From NCBI RefSeq assembly GCF_001667735.1, contig NZ_LZJN01000178.1:1-36775 (forward strand): a DNA stretch of 36,775 nt, in the 5' to 3' direction. A program made the translations under genes and the position numbers. Source of the DNA: Mycobacterium sp. E183 (GTDB lineage Bacteria > Actinomycetota > Actinomycetes > Mycobacteriales > Mycobacteriaceae). The notes below the pieces were generated by a model. The model was not told the origin of the DNA. It searched no databases and saw nothing but the letters and a program-made list of their open reading frames with translations. Shown piece by piece: positions 23,307 through 31,119 of this stretch. Numbering within the stretch: position 1 is the first letter of the stretch; each line of letters starts with the position of its first letter.

Positions 23307-23744
23307 ATGACCTCCGACTCCGCACCCGCCGGCCCGCCACCGAGCGGCCGCGACGTCATCGCGCAGTTCCTCCCCCAATCGCCGTTCGTCGCGAAGCTGG
23401 GCATCGTCGCCGACCGGCTCGACGACCACGAGGTGCGCCTGCGGCTGCCGTGGGACCCCTCCAACGTGACGATCGGGGACATGGTGCACGGCGGCGCGAT
23501 CGCCACCCTCGCCGACGTCACCGTCATGGCGGCGGCATGGTGCGGCGCGCAGGCACCCCCCGACCTTCGGGGCGTGACGGTGTCGATGGCGCTGGACTTC
23601 ATGGCGCCGGCCCGGGCCGGCGACGTGATCGGCGTGGGCCGGGTGTTGCGGCGGGGCCGGTCGCTGGTCAACTGTGAGGCCGAGATCGTCGACGCGCACG
23701 GCAAACTCGTGGCGAAGGCCCTCGCCACCTACAAGGTCGGCTGA
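23307..23744 (+). CDS. PaaI-type hotdog thioesterase
   Basis: About 145 residues. The hotdog-fold acyl-CoA thioesterase motif GDMVHGGAIATLADV carries the HGG typical of the PaaI/YdiI group. The later strand GVTVSMALDFMAPARAGDVI matches the family pattern. ATG 23307 (MTSDSAPAG) is preferred over the upstream in-frame ATG 23289, which adds MRKHER. It sits between cysD and the carbonic anhydrase gene and converges on the latter with a three-base gap. Substrate unknown; probably an aromatic or medium-chain acyl-CoA. Confidence 0.83.
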   Translation: MTSDSAPAGPPPSGRDVIAQFLPQSPFVAKLGIVADRLDDHEVRLRLPWDPSNVTIGDMVHGGAIATLADVTVMAAAWCGAQAPPDLRGVTVSMALDFMAPARAGDVIGVGRVLRRGRSLVNCEAEIVDAHGKLVAKALATYKVG

Positions 23745-23747
23745 GCG

Positions 23748-24239
23748 CTATGCCTTGATTTCCTGGAGCTTCCCCGTCGCGACGTCGAAGACGAATCCGC
23801 GCGCGGACTCGTGTTTGGTGACGAACGGGCTGTTCTCGATGCGGCGCAACGACTGCCGGACGTCCTCGGCGACGTCGGGAAAGGCTTCGGCCGCCCACGC
23901 CGGCTTGACGCCGGTCTCCTCTTGAATGGCCCGCTTGAAGTCGTCGTCGGTGAAGGTGAGCATTCCGCAGTCGGTGTGGTGGATAAGGATGATCTCCCGC
24001 GTTCCCAGCAGCCGCTGACTGATGGCCAGCGAGCGGATGACATCGTCGGTGACCACGCCGCCGGCATTGCGGATGACGTGCGCCTCGCCCTCGTTGAGAC
24101 CCAGGGCGCGGTAGACGTCGAGGCGGGCGTCCATACAGGCGACGACGGCGACGTGCTTGGCGGGCGGCATCGGCAGCGGACCCTGGAATGTGCTGGCATA
24201 TTGCGCGTTGTTGGCCAGGTAATCCTCGGTAACCGTCAC
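23748..24239 (-). CDS. canA: Beta-carbonic anhydrase
   Basis: 163-residue zinc enzyme interconverting CO2 and bicarbonate. Zinc ligands C35, D37 (ACMDARLD, with R39 pairing) and H88, C91 (HHTDCGM) are all present. Length and sequence match M. tuberculosis Rv1284 closely from memory. GTG at 24239 has an excellent ribosome site (GAGGAGG, 24250-24244) and a possible -10 TAACAT at 24281-24276. It is divergent from oppB. The family is required for growth at ambient CO2 in other bacteria; its place beside sulfate activation and oligopeptide import is conserved in mycobacteria. Confidence 0.95.
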   Translation of the reverse strand: MTVTEDYLANNAQYASTFQGPLPMPPAKHVAVVACMDARLDVYRALGLNEGEAHVIRNAGGVVTDDVIRSLAISQRLLGTREIILIHHTDCGMLTFTDDDFKRAIQEETGVKPAWAAEAFPDVAEDVRQSLRRIENSPFVTKHESARGFVFDVATGKLQEIKA

Positions 24240-24275
24240 GTCAGCCTCCTCGGGAGTGTCGCAGCACCGCGGTGG

Positions 24276-24281
24276 ATGTTA
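24276..24281 (-). promoter_or_regulatory. Candidate -10 element of canA
   Basis: On the minus strand TAACAT fits the mycobacterial TANNNT -10 consensus and lies 37 bases before the GTG start of canA. No clear -35 was seen. Confidence 0.4.
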
Positions 24282-24369
24282 ACAACGGGCCACCGAATAT
24301 TGACGCATGAAAATCAGCCCGATCACAAGGATCCGGTCGGCGCACCCGGCCGGTACGGGCCCGGCTCGT

Positions 24370-24375
24370 TAACCT
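24370..24375 (+). promoter_or_regulatory. Candidate -10 element of the opp operon
   Basis: TAACCT fits TANNNT and lies 33 bases before the oppB ATG. The -35 region is not recognisable. Confidence 0.35.
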
Positions 24376-24407
24376 GTCCCAATGCGAGACGGGCGGTGCG
24401 GTCGGGG

Positions 24408-25385
24408 ATGATTCGTTTCTTGGCGCGCCGGTTGCTCAACTATGTCGTGCTGCTGGCCCTCGCCTCGTTCCTGACGTTCTGCCTGACGTCGGTCGCATTC
24501 AGGCCGCTGGACAGCCTGTTGCAGCGCAGCCCGCGGCCGCCGCAGTCCGTGATCGACGCGAAGGCCCGCTCCCTCAATCTGGACAAGCCCATACCGATCC
24601 GCTACGCGCAGTGGGCCTCGCACGCCGTGCGCGGCGACTTCGGCAAGACCATCACCGGACAGCCCGTCGGTGCCACGCTCTGGCGCCGGGTCGGCGTCAC
24701 CCTGCGGCTCCTGGTCGTCGGATCGCTGGCGGGCACCGTCCTGGGCATCGCGGCCGGGGCCTGGGGCGCCATCCGCCAGTACAGACTCAGCGACCGCGTC
24801 GTCACGATGGTGGCGCTGCTGGTGCTGAGCACCCCGACGTTCGTCATCGCCAACCTGCTGATCCTTGCCGCGCTGCGGGTGAACTGGGCTCTGGGCGTGC
24901 ACCTTTTCGACTACACGGGGGAAACCTCGCCCGGCGTGAGCGGCGGCGTCTGGCATCAGCTGGTGGACCGGTTGCGGCATCTGGTCCTGCCCACGCTCAC
25001 GCTGACGCTGGCGGCCGCCGCCGGATACAGCCGTTACCAGCGCAACGCGATGCTCGACGTCCTGGGCCAGGATTTCATCCGCACCGCGCGCGCCAAGGGG
25101 CTCACCCGCCGGCGTGCGCTGGTCAAGCACGGACTGCGCACGGCGCTCATCCCGCTGGCCACCCTGTTCGCCTACGGGGTCGCCGGGCTGGTCACCGGCG
25201 CGGTGTTCGTCGAGAAGATCTTCGGCTGGCACGGCATGGGCGAATGGCTGGTGCAAGGGATCGCGACGCAGGACACCTACATCATCGCCGCGATCACGCT
25301 GTTCTCCGGCACGGTGGTGTTGCTGGCGGGTCTGCTCTCGGACGTGTTCTACGCGGCCCTCGATCCGCGGGTGCGGGTGTCATGA
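24408..25385 (+). CDS. oppB: Oligopeptide ABC transporter permease OppB
   Basis: 325-residue inner-membrane permease with about six transmembrane helices. TM1 lies in the N-terminal LLNYVVLLALASFLTFCL, and the EAA-loop coupling motif is DFIRTARAKGLTRRRALVKHGLRTAL near residue 222. The ATG at 24408 with GGGG before it gives the same length as M. tuberculosis Rv1283c. First of four genes, oppB-oppC-oppD-oppA; its stop overlaps the oppC start (ATGA). The complex imports peptides; M. tuberculosis OppABCD is reported to take up glutathione and bradykinin-like peptides. Confidence 0.94.
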   Translation: MIRFLARRLLNYVVLLALASFLTFCLTSVAFRPLDSLLQRSPRPPQSVIDAKARSLNLDKPIPIRYAQWASHAVRGDFGKTITGQPVGATLWRRVGVTLRLLVVGSLAGTVLGIAAGAWGAIRQYRLSDRVVTMVALLVLSTPTFVIANLLILAALRVNWALGVHLFDYTGETSPGVSGGVWHQLVDRLRHLVLPTLTLTLAAAAGYSRYQRNAMLDVLGQDFIRTARAKGLTRRRALVKHGLRTALIPLATLFAYGVAGLVTGAVFVEKIFGWHGMGEWLVQGIATQDTYIIAAITLFSGTVVLLAGLLSDVFYAALDPRVRVS

Positions 25386-26308
25386 CATCCGAGGCCAAAG
25401 TGGATGGCGCCCAGGGGATTCCGACGCCAAAGGCCGCGGAGTTCACCTCGCGCCGCACCCTGGTGCTGCGCAGGTTCGTGCGCAACCGGTTGGCGGTCGC
25501 GTCGCTGACGTTGCTCGTGCTGCTGTTCGTCGGCTGCTACGCGCTGCCTGCGGTGCTGCCGTACTCCTATGACGACCTCGACTTCGACGCGTTGTTGCAA
25601 CCACCGAATTCCCGGCACTGGTTGGGCACCAACGCGCTAGGCCAGGACTTGCTGGCGCAGATCCTGCGGGGCATGCAGAAGTCGATGCTGATCGGTGTCT
25701 GCGTGGCCGTCATCTCGACCGGCATCGCCGCCACCGTCGGTTCGGTCGCGGGCTACTTCGGTGGCTGGCGGGACCGGGCGCTGATGTGGTTGGTTGACCT
25801 GCTGCTGGTGGTGCCCAGCTTCATCCTGATCGCCATCGTCACACCGCGGACCAAGAGCTCCGCCAACATCCTGATGCTCGTCTTGCTGCTTGCCGGATTC
25901 GGCTGGATGATCAGCTCGCGCATGGTGCGCGGCATGACCATGAGCCTGCGCGAACGCGAATTCATCAGGGCCGCAAGGTACATGGGCGTGTCCAGCCGCC
26001 GCATCATCCTGCGCCACGTGGTCCCCAACGTGGCCTCCATCCTGATCATCGACGCCGCCCTCAACGTCGCCTCGGCCATCCTGGCCGAGACCGGGCTCAG
26101 CTTCCTCGGGTTCGGCATCCAGCCGCCGGACGTCTCGCTGGGCACGTTGATCGCCAACGGCACCCAGTCCGCGACGACGTTCCCTTGGGTCTTCCTGTTT
26201 CCGGCGGGCGTGCTGGTGTTGATCCTGGTGTGTGCCAACGTGACCGGGGACGGCCTGCGCGACGCGCTCGACCCCGGCAGCGGCATGTTGCGGGGTGGTG
26301 CCCGGTGA
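25382..26308 (+). CDS. oppC: Oligopeptide ABC transporter permease OppC
   Basis: 308-residue partner permease. A cytoplasmic N-terminal segment (MTSEAKVDGAQGIPTPKAAE) is followed by TM1 LAVASLTLLVLLFVGCYALP. The OppC signature NSRHWLGTNALGQDLLAQIL and the EAA loop REFIRAARYMGVSSRRIILRHVVPN follow, and it ends ALDPGSGMLRGGAR. The ATG overlaps the oppB stop, and its own stop overlaps the oppD GTG. M. tuberculosis Rv1282c is annotated slightly shorter, so the first residues may be an annotation choice. Confident assignment. Confidence 0.93.
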   Translation: MTSEAKVDGAQGIPTPKAAEFTSRRTLVLRRFVRNRLAVASLTLLVLLFVGCYALPAVLPYSYDDLDFDALLQPPNSRHWLGTNALGQDLLAQILRGMQKSMLIGVCVAVISTGIAATVGSVAGYFGGWRDRALMWLVDLLLVVPSFILIAIVTPRTKSSANILMLVLLLAGFGWMISSRMVRGMTMSLREREFIRAARYMGVSSRRIILRHVVPNVASILIIDAALNVASAILAETGLSFLGFGIQPPDVSLGTLIANGTQSATTFPWVFLFPAGVLVLILVCANVTGDGLRDALDPGSGMLRGGAR

Positions 26309-28143
26309 GCGCGCTGCTGGAGGTCACCGACCTGGCCGTCAGCTTCCCGACGGACGGCCAACCGGTGACCGCGGTCCGCGGCATCAGCTATCGCGTCGCC
26401 CCCGGCGAAGTCGTGGCCATGGTCGGCGAATCCGGCTCGGGCAAGTCGGTTTCGGCGCTGGCGGCGGTGGGCCTGCTGCCCGAGTACGCGCGGGTGCGCG
26501 GCTCGGTGCGATTGCACGGCACCGAGTTGCTCGGCCTCGGCGACGACGCGATGTCACGCTTCCGCGGCAAGACGGTCGGCATGGTGTTCCAGGACCCGAT
26601 GTCGGCGCTGACGCCCGTCTACACCGTTGGCGACCAGATCGCCGAGGCGATCGAGATCCACCAGCCGCACGTGGGCAAGAACGCCGCGCGCCGGCGCGCG
26701 GTGGAACTGCTCGAGCTGGTCGGCATCGCGCAGCCGGAACGGCGCGCCCGCGCGTTTCCGCACGAGCTGTCCGGCGGTGAGCGACAGCGAGTGGTGATCG
26801 CGATCGCGATCGCCAACGACCCGGACCTGCTGATCTGCGACGAACCCACCACCGCGCTGGACGTCACCGTGCAGGCGCAGATCCTCGAGGTGCTCAAGAC
26901 GGCGCGCGACATCACCGGCGCCGGGGTGCTGATCATCACCCACGACCTGGGTGTGGTCGCCGAGTTCGCCGACCGGGCGCTGGTGATGTATGCCGGCCGC
27001 GTCGTCGAATCGGCGGGGGTGCATGATCTCTACCGCGATCGCCAGATGCCCTACACCGTCGGGCTGTTGGGTTCGGTGCCGCGGCTCGACGCGGTGCAGG
27101 GCACCCGGTTGGTGCCCATCCCCGGCGCGCCGCCGTCGTTGGTGGGTCTGGAGCCGGGCTGTCCCTTCGCTCCGCGCTGCCCCCTGGTCGTCGACGAGTG
27201 CCGCGCGGCCGAACCCGAGTTGCTGCCGGTCGGTGTGGATCACCGGGCGGCGTGCATCCGCACCGACCAGGTCAACGGGCGCACCGCCGCGGACATCTAC
27301 GGTGTCAACACCTCCGCACGCGGGGAGACGTCCGGCGACTCGCCGGTGATCGTCCGCGTGCGCGATCTGGTCAAGACGTTCCAGCTGACCAAGGGGGTGG
27401 TGTTGCGCCGGACCGTCGGTGAGGTCCGCGCGGTCGACGGCGTCAGCTTCGAACTGCGGCAGGGCCGCACCCTGGGCATCGTCGGCGAGTCCGGTTCCGG
27501 CAAGTCGACCACCCTGCACGAGATCCTGGAACTCGTTGCGCCGCAATCCGGCTCGATCGAAGTCCTCGGCGCCGACGTCGCGACCCTCAGCGCGTCGCAC
27601 CGGCGATCCTTGCGCCGCGACATCCAGGTGGTGTTTCAAGACCCGGTGGCCTCACTGGACCCGCGGCTGCCCGTGTTCGAGCTCCTCGCCGAACCTTTGT
27701 CAGCCAACGGCTTCGGTAAGGACGAGACCAACGCGCGCGTCGCCGAGCTGCTCGACATCGTGGGGTTGCGCCGCGCCGACGCCGCCCGCTATCCCGCCGA
27801 GTTCTCGGGGGGTCAGAAGCAGCGCATCGGCATCGCGCGGGCGCTGGCACTGCAGCCGAAGATCCTGGCGCTCGACGAGCCGGTCTCCGCCCTCGACGTC
27901 TCCATCCAGGCGGGCATCATCAACCTGCTGCTCGACCTCCAAGAGCGGTTCGCCCTGTCGTACCTCTTCGTCTCCCATGACCTTTCGGTCGTCAAACACC
28001 TCGCGCACCAGGTGGTGGTCATGCATGCCGGCACGATCGTGGAACAGGGCGACAGCCGGCAAGTGTTCGGCAACCCGCAGCACGAGTACACCCGGCGACT
28101 GCTGGGCGCGGTACCCCAACCGAATCCGGGCAAACGTGTCTAG
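26305..28143 (+). CDS. oppD: Oligopeptide ABC transporter, double ATPase OppD
   Basis: 612-residue fusion of two nucleotide-binding domains (OppD+OppF). NBD1: Walker A GESGSGKS at 41-48, signature LSGGE near 155, Walker B LLICDEPTTALD near 174. NBD2: Walker A GESGSGKST near 393, signature FSGGQ near 499 (Phe for Leu), Walker B ILALDEPVSALD near 520. Between them, the Cys-rich end of NBD1 (GCPFAPRCPLVVDEC and later AACI) is the segment shown to hold an Fe-S cluster in M. tuberculosis OppD, from memory. GTG 26305 overlaps the oppC stop. Length equals Rv1281c. Confidence 0.95.
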   Translation: MSALLEVTDLAVSFPTDGQPVTAVRGISYRVAPGEVVAMVGESGSGKSVSALAAVGLLPEYARVRGSVRLHGTELLGLGDDAMSRFRGKTVGMVFQDPMSALTPVYTVGDQIAEAIEIHQPHVGKNAARRRAVELLELVGIAQPERRARAFPHELSGGERQRVVIAIAIANDPDLLICDEPTTALDVTVQAQILEVLKTARDITGAGVLIITHDLGVVAEFADRALVMYAGRVVESAGVHDLYRDRQMPYTVGLLGSVPRLDAVQGTRLVPIPGAPPSLVGLEPGCPFAPRCPLVVDECRAAEPELLPVGVDHRAACIRTDQVNGRTAADIYGVNTSARGETSGDSPVIVRVRDLVKTFQLTKGVVLRRTVGEVRAVDGVSFELRQGRTLGIVGESGSGKSTTLHEILELVAPQSGSIEVLGADVATLSASHRRSLRRDIQVVFQDPVASLDPRLPVFELLAEPLSANGFGKDETNARVAELLDIVGLRRADAARYPAEFSGGQKQRIGIARALALQPKILALDEPVSALDVSIQAGIINLLLDLQERFALSYLFVSHDLSVVKHLAHQVVVMHAGTIVEQGDSRQVFGNPQHEYTRRLLGAVPQPNPGKRV

Positions 28144-29803
28144 GCGGGTCACGACGGCGCTCGTCGCGATGGCGCTTGTCATCTCCGGATGCTCGCCGGC
28201 CATCAACTTGGCGCCGCAAACCGGCCAGCACGCCCAGATCGGCAGCACCAGCGATATCAACCCGCAAGACCCCGCCACCCTGCAAGACGGCGGTAGCCTT
28301 CGGCTCGCGCTCAGCGACTTCCCGCCCAACTTCAATGTCCTACACATCGACGGTAATTCGGCCGAGGTCGCCGCGATGATGAAGGCCACCCTGCCGCGAG
28401 CGTTCATCCTCGGCGCCGACGGATCGACCACGGTCGATACCGACTACTTCACCAGCGTCGAACTCACCGGCACCGCACCGCAGGTGGTGACCTACACCAT
28501 CAACCCCCGGGCCGTGTGGTCCGACGGCACTCCGATCAGCTGGGAAGACATCGCCAGCCAGATCCACGCTCTCAGCGGCGCCGACAAGACATTCGAGATC
28601 GCCGGCCCCAGCGGCGCCGACCGCGTCGCGTCGGTCACCCGGGGTGTCGACGACCGGCAGGCCGTGGTCACCTTCGCCAAGCCGTACGCCGAGTGGCGCG
28701 GCATGTTCGCCGGTAACGGCATGCTGTTCCCCAAGAGCATGACGGCCACACCCGAGGCGTTCAACAAGGCCCAACTCTTGGGGCCCGGCCCGTCGGCCGG
28801 CCCCTTCATCGTCACGTCGCTGGACCGCACGACGCAGCGAATCGTGTTGTCCCGCAATCCGAAATGGTGGGGCGCCCGCCCACGCCTGGACAACATCACC
28901 TACCTGGTGCTGGACGACGCCGCGCGGCTGCCCGCGCTGCAGAACAACACCATCGACGCGTCCGGCGTCGGCACCGTCGACCAGCTGACCATCGCGCAGC
29001 GCACGAAGGGAATCTCGATCCGCCGCGCCCCCGCCCCGGCGTGGTCCCACTTCACGTTCAACGGCGCGCCCGGGTCGATCCTGTCCGACAAGGCGCTGCG
29101 CATCGCGGTGTCCAAGGGCATCGACCGGCGCACCATCGCCAAGGTCGTCCAATACGGACTCACCAGTGATCCGGTGGCGTTGGGTAACCACATCTATGTC
29201 GCGGGCCAGAAGGGCTACCAGGACAACAGTTCTGTGGTCCCCTACGACCCGGACGCCGCCCGGCGGGAGCTTGACGCCCTGGGCTGGAAGCAGGGCGGCC
29301 AGTTCCGCGAAAAGAACGGCCGCCAGCTGGTCATCCGCGACCTGTTCTATGACGCCCAGGGCAGCCGGCAGTTCGCCCAGATCGCACAGCACAGTCTGGC
29401 GCAGATCGGCGTCAAGCTCGAACTGGTGGCCCGGTCCGGCAGCGGGTTCTTCACCAACTACATCAACGTCGGGGATTTCGACATCGCCCAATTCGGTTGG
29501 CTCGGAGACGCTTTCCCGCTTTCGTCGCTCACCCAGATCTACCTGTCGACCGGCGAGAGCAACTTCGGCAAGATCGGCAGCCCCCAGATCGATGAGGCCA
29601 TCGAGCGGACGCTGGAAGAACTCGATCCGGACAAGGCGCGGGGCCTGGCCAACGACCTCGACAAGCTCATCTGGGCCGAGGGGTTCAGCCTGCCGCTGAC
29701 CCAATCCCCCGGCGACGTCGCCGTGCGCAGCACGCTGGCCAATTTCGGCGCCGCCGGTCTCGGCGACCTGCGCTACACCGCCATCGGATTCATGCGCGGC
29801 TGA
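28136..29803 (+). CDS. oppA: Oligopeptide-binding lipoprotein OppA
   Basis: 555-residue extracytoplasmic solute-binding protein (SBP family 5). The GTG at 28136 overlaps the oppD end by eight bases and opens a lipoprotein signal VSRRVTTALVAMALVISGC with lipidation at C19. The binding domain contains WSDGTPISWEDIASQI, LSRNPKWWGARPRLDNITYLV, LRIAVSKGIDRRTIAK and FDIAQFGWLGDAFP, all typical of OppA/DppA proteins. It captures peptides for OppBCD and would be anchored outside the plasma membrane. It overlaps the converging peptidase gene by 14 bases at their 3' ends. Confidence 0.94.
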   Translation: MSRRVTTALVAMALVISGCSPAINLAPQTGQHAQIGSTSDINPQDPATLQDGGSLRLALSDFPPNFNVLHIDGNSAEVAAMMKATLPRAFILGADGSTTVDTDYFTSVELTGTAPQVVTYTINPRAVWSDGTPISWEDIASQIHALSGADKTFEIAGPSGADRVASVTRGVDDRQAVVTFAKPYAEWRGMFAGNGMLFPKSMTATPEAFNKAQLLGPGPSAGPFIVTSLDRTTQRIVLSRNPKWWGARPRLDNITYLVLDDAARLPALQNNTIDASGVGTVDQLTIAQRTKGISIRRAPAPAWSHFTFNGAPGSILSDKALRIAVSKGIDRRTIAKVVQYGLTSDPVALGNHIYVAGQKGYQDNSSVVPYDPDAARRELDALGWKQGGQFREKNGRQLVIRDLFYDAQGSRQFAQIAQHSLAQIGVKLELVARSGSGFFTNYINVGDFDIAQFGWLGDAFPLSSLTQIYLSTGESNFGKIGSPQIDEAIERTLEELDPDKARGLANDLDKLIWAEGFSLPLTQSPGDVAVRSTLANFGAAGLGDLRYTAIGFMRG

Positions 29804-31034
29804 TCCCGCGACGCAGCCGCGCCGGGATAGGCAGGGCGCCCTCCACGGTCGCGGCGACCCCGATCGCCTTCCACAGCAGCCGCAGCTCGGGACGCGCCGG
29901 AAGGGCGTCGAGCGCAGGCGCTCTCGCCGCGAGCGCGTCGATCTCACCCCGCCACACCGCTCGGGCGATGGCAATCGCGGCGGGCTCGCGGAAGTCGAGC
30001 GCGCTGTGCGCCATGGTGGGCAGCTTCAGCAGCACCACGTTGGGCAGCAGAGCCGCCTCGCGCTCGGCGACCGCCGGCGGGGTGATCAGATCGCGGCCGC
30101 CGGAAACCACCACGGTAGGCCAGCCGAAATGCGGCATCTCTGCCACCAGGTCATAGGGCTCGTCCTCGAAAGTGGCCGTCTCCGTGCGTGCTTCGCGCTC
30201 CGCTACGGCGGGGTCGAGCGGTAGCCCGTCGGGTTCGGCGGCGTAGTTCAGCTCGCGGAACGCGATGCGGCTCACCAGGTCTTCCTCGTAGCGGTACGGC
30301 AGGTTGCTCAGGGTGGCGAACCGGGACAGCGCCCACCACAGCAACTTTCGGCCGTCCAGCAGCAGGTCGAGTTGTCGCTCCAGCAGCTCGGCTCCGCCGT
30401 AACCGTAGATCGTCGCGACCACCTGGGTGGCCGCCGCCGTCATCACGCCGGCGTCGACGAGTTTGCGCATTTTCGGAGCCAGCGCGGCCGTTTCGGGGCT
30501 GTCGCCCCTGAGCAACAGCCTGCGAATCGCGCGGCGGACGATCACGATGTCGTGCCGCGACAGCAGCGGCGAATCGAGGATCATCGCCCGCACCCGGCCC
30601 GGATGGCGCACGCCGAACCCGGAGGCGATGTAGGTGCCGTACGACGCACCGTAGATGACGGCGGTCTCGACGTGGGCATCGTCGAGTACGGCGGCGATGT
30701 CGTCGACGACCTGGTTCACGGTGATCGCCTCGGGAGGCAGATCCGCACCGGAGTCGTCGTGCCGCGACATGCCCACCCCGCGGTGTTCGATCATGATGAC
30801 GTCAAGGCCGGCCGCGGCCGCGCGGCGCCGCAGCCCCTTGTACATCTGCACCGACGCCACCCCGGGACCGCCCGGGATGATGACCAGCGGGTGCGCCGAC
30901 TTGCGGCCGGTGCGCACGTAGTACAGGTCGAATTCCTCGCTAGTCTCCGGCGAGATCGGCCGGCGCACAGGCCGGACACCGGGCAACGCCGCGAGCTTCT
31001 CCTGCACCCGGCGCCGTTTAGCGTTCATCGTCAT
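29790..31034 (-). CDS. Alpha/beta hydrolase, proline-iminopeptidase-like (S33)
   Basis: About 414 residues from ATG 31034 (MTMNAKRRR; ATG 31028 also possible). The S33 family oxyanion motif PGGPG (VIIPGGPGVAS) is followed by EHRGVGMSRHDD, the nucleophile elbow GASYGTY, an all-helical cap insertion (RRAIRRLLLRGDSPET on), the acid SGGRDLITPP and the His in LPTMAHSALDF. Such enzymes release N-terminal residues, often proline, from peptides, or hydrolyse esters. It lies 85 bases after the SbcC-like gene on the same strand and converges with oppA. Supply of peptides by Opp makes a peptidase role attractive but unproven. Confidence 0.82.
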   Translation of the reverse strand: MTMNAKRRRVQEKLAALPGVRPVRRPISPETSEEFDLYYVRTGRKSAHPLVIIPGGPGVASVQMYKGLRRRAAAAGLDVIMIEHRGVGMSRHDDSGADLPPEAITVNQVVDDIAAVLDDAHVETAVIYGASYGTYIASGFGVRHPGRVRAMILDSPLLSRHDIVIVRRAIRRLLLRGDSPETAALAPKMRKLVDAGVMTAAATQVVATIYGYGGAELLERQLDLLLDGRKLLWWALSRFATLSNLPYRYEEDLVSRIAFRELNYAAEPDGLPLDPAVAEREARTETATFEDEPYDLVAEMPHFGWPTVVVSGGRDLITPPAVAEREAALLPNVVLLKLPTMAHSALDFREPAAIAIARAVWRGEIDALAARAPALDALPARPELRLLWKAIGVAATVEGALPIPARLRRGISRA

Positions 31035-31119
31035 CGGTGTCGGCCCGCCATGACACCATTCTGCCGGGCCTGCGGGCGGCCACCGCGTCCGGTGTGGTCG
31101 ACGCAGCTCAGCGCCGGTG

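Noticed and set aside
24276..24375. Two GTTAAC sites in the canA-oppB gap as a regulatory repeat
   Set aside because: They are only six bases long and each lies within a plausible -10 element (TAACAT, TAACCT). Chance similarity of promoter boxes explains them.
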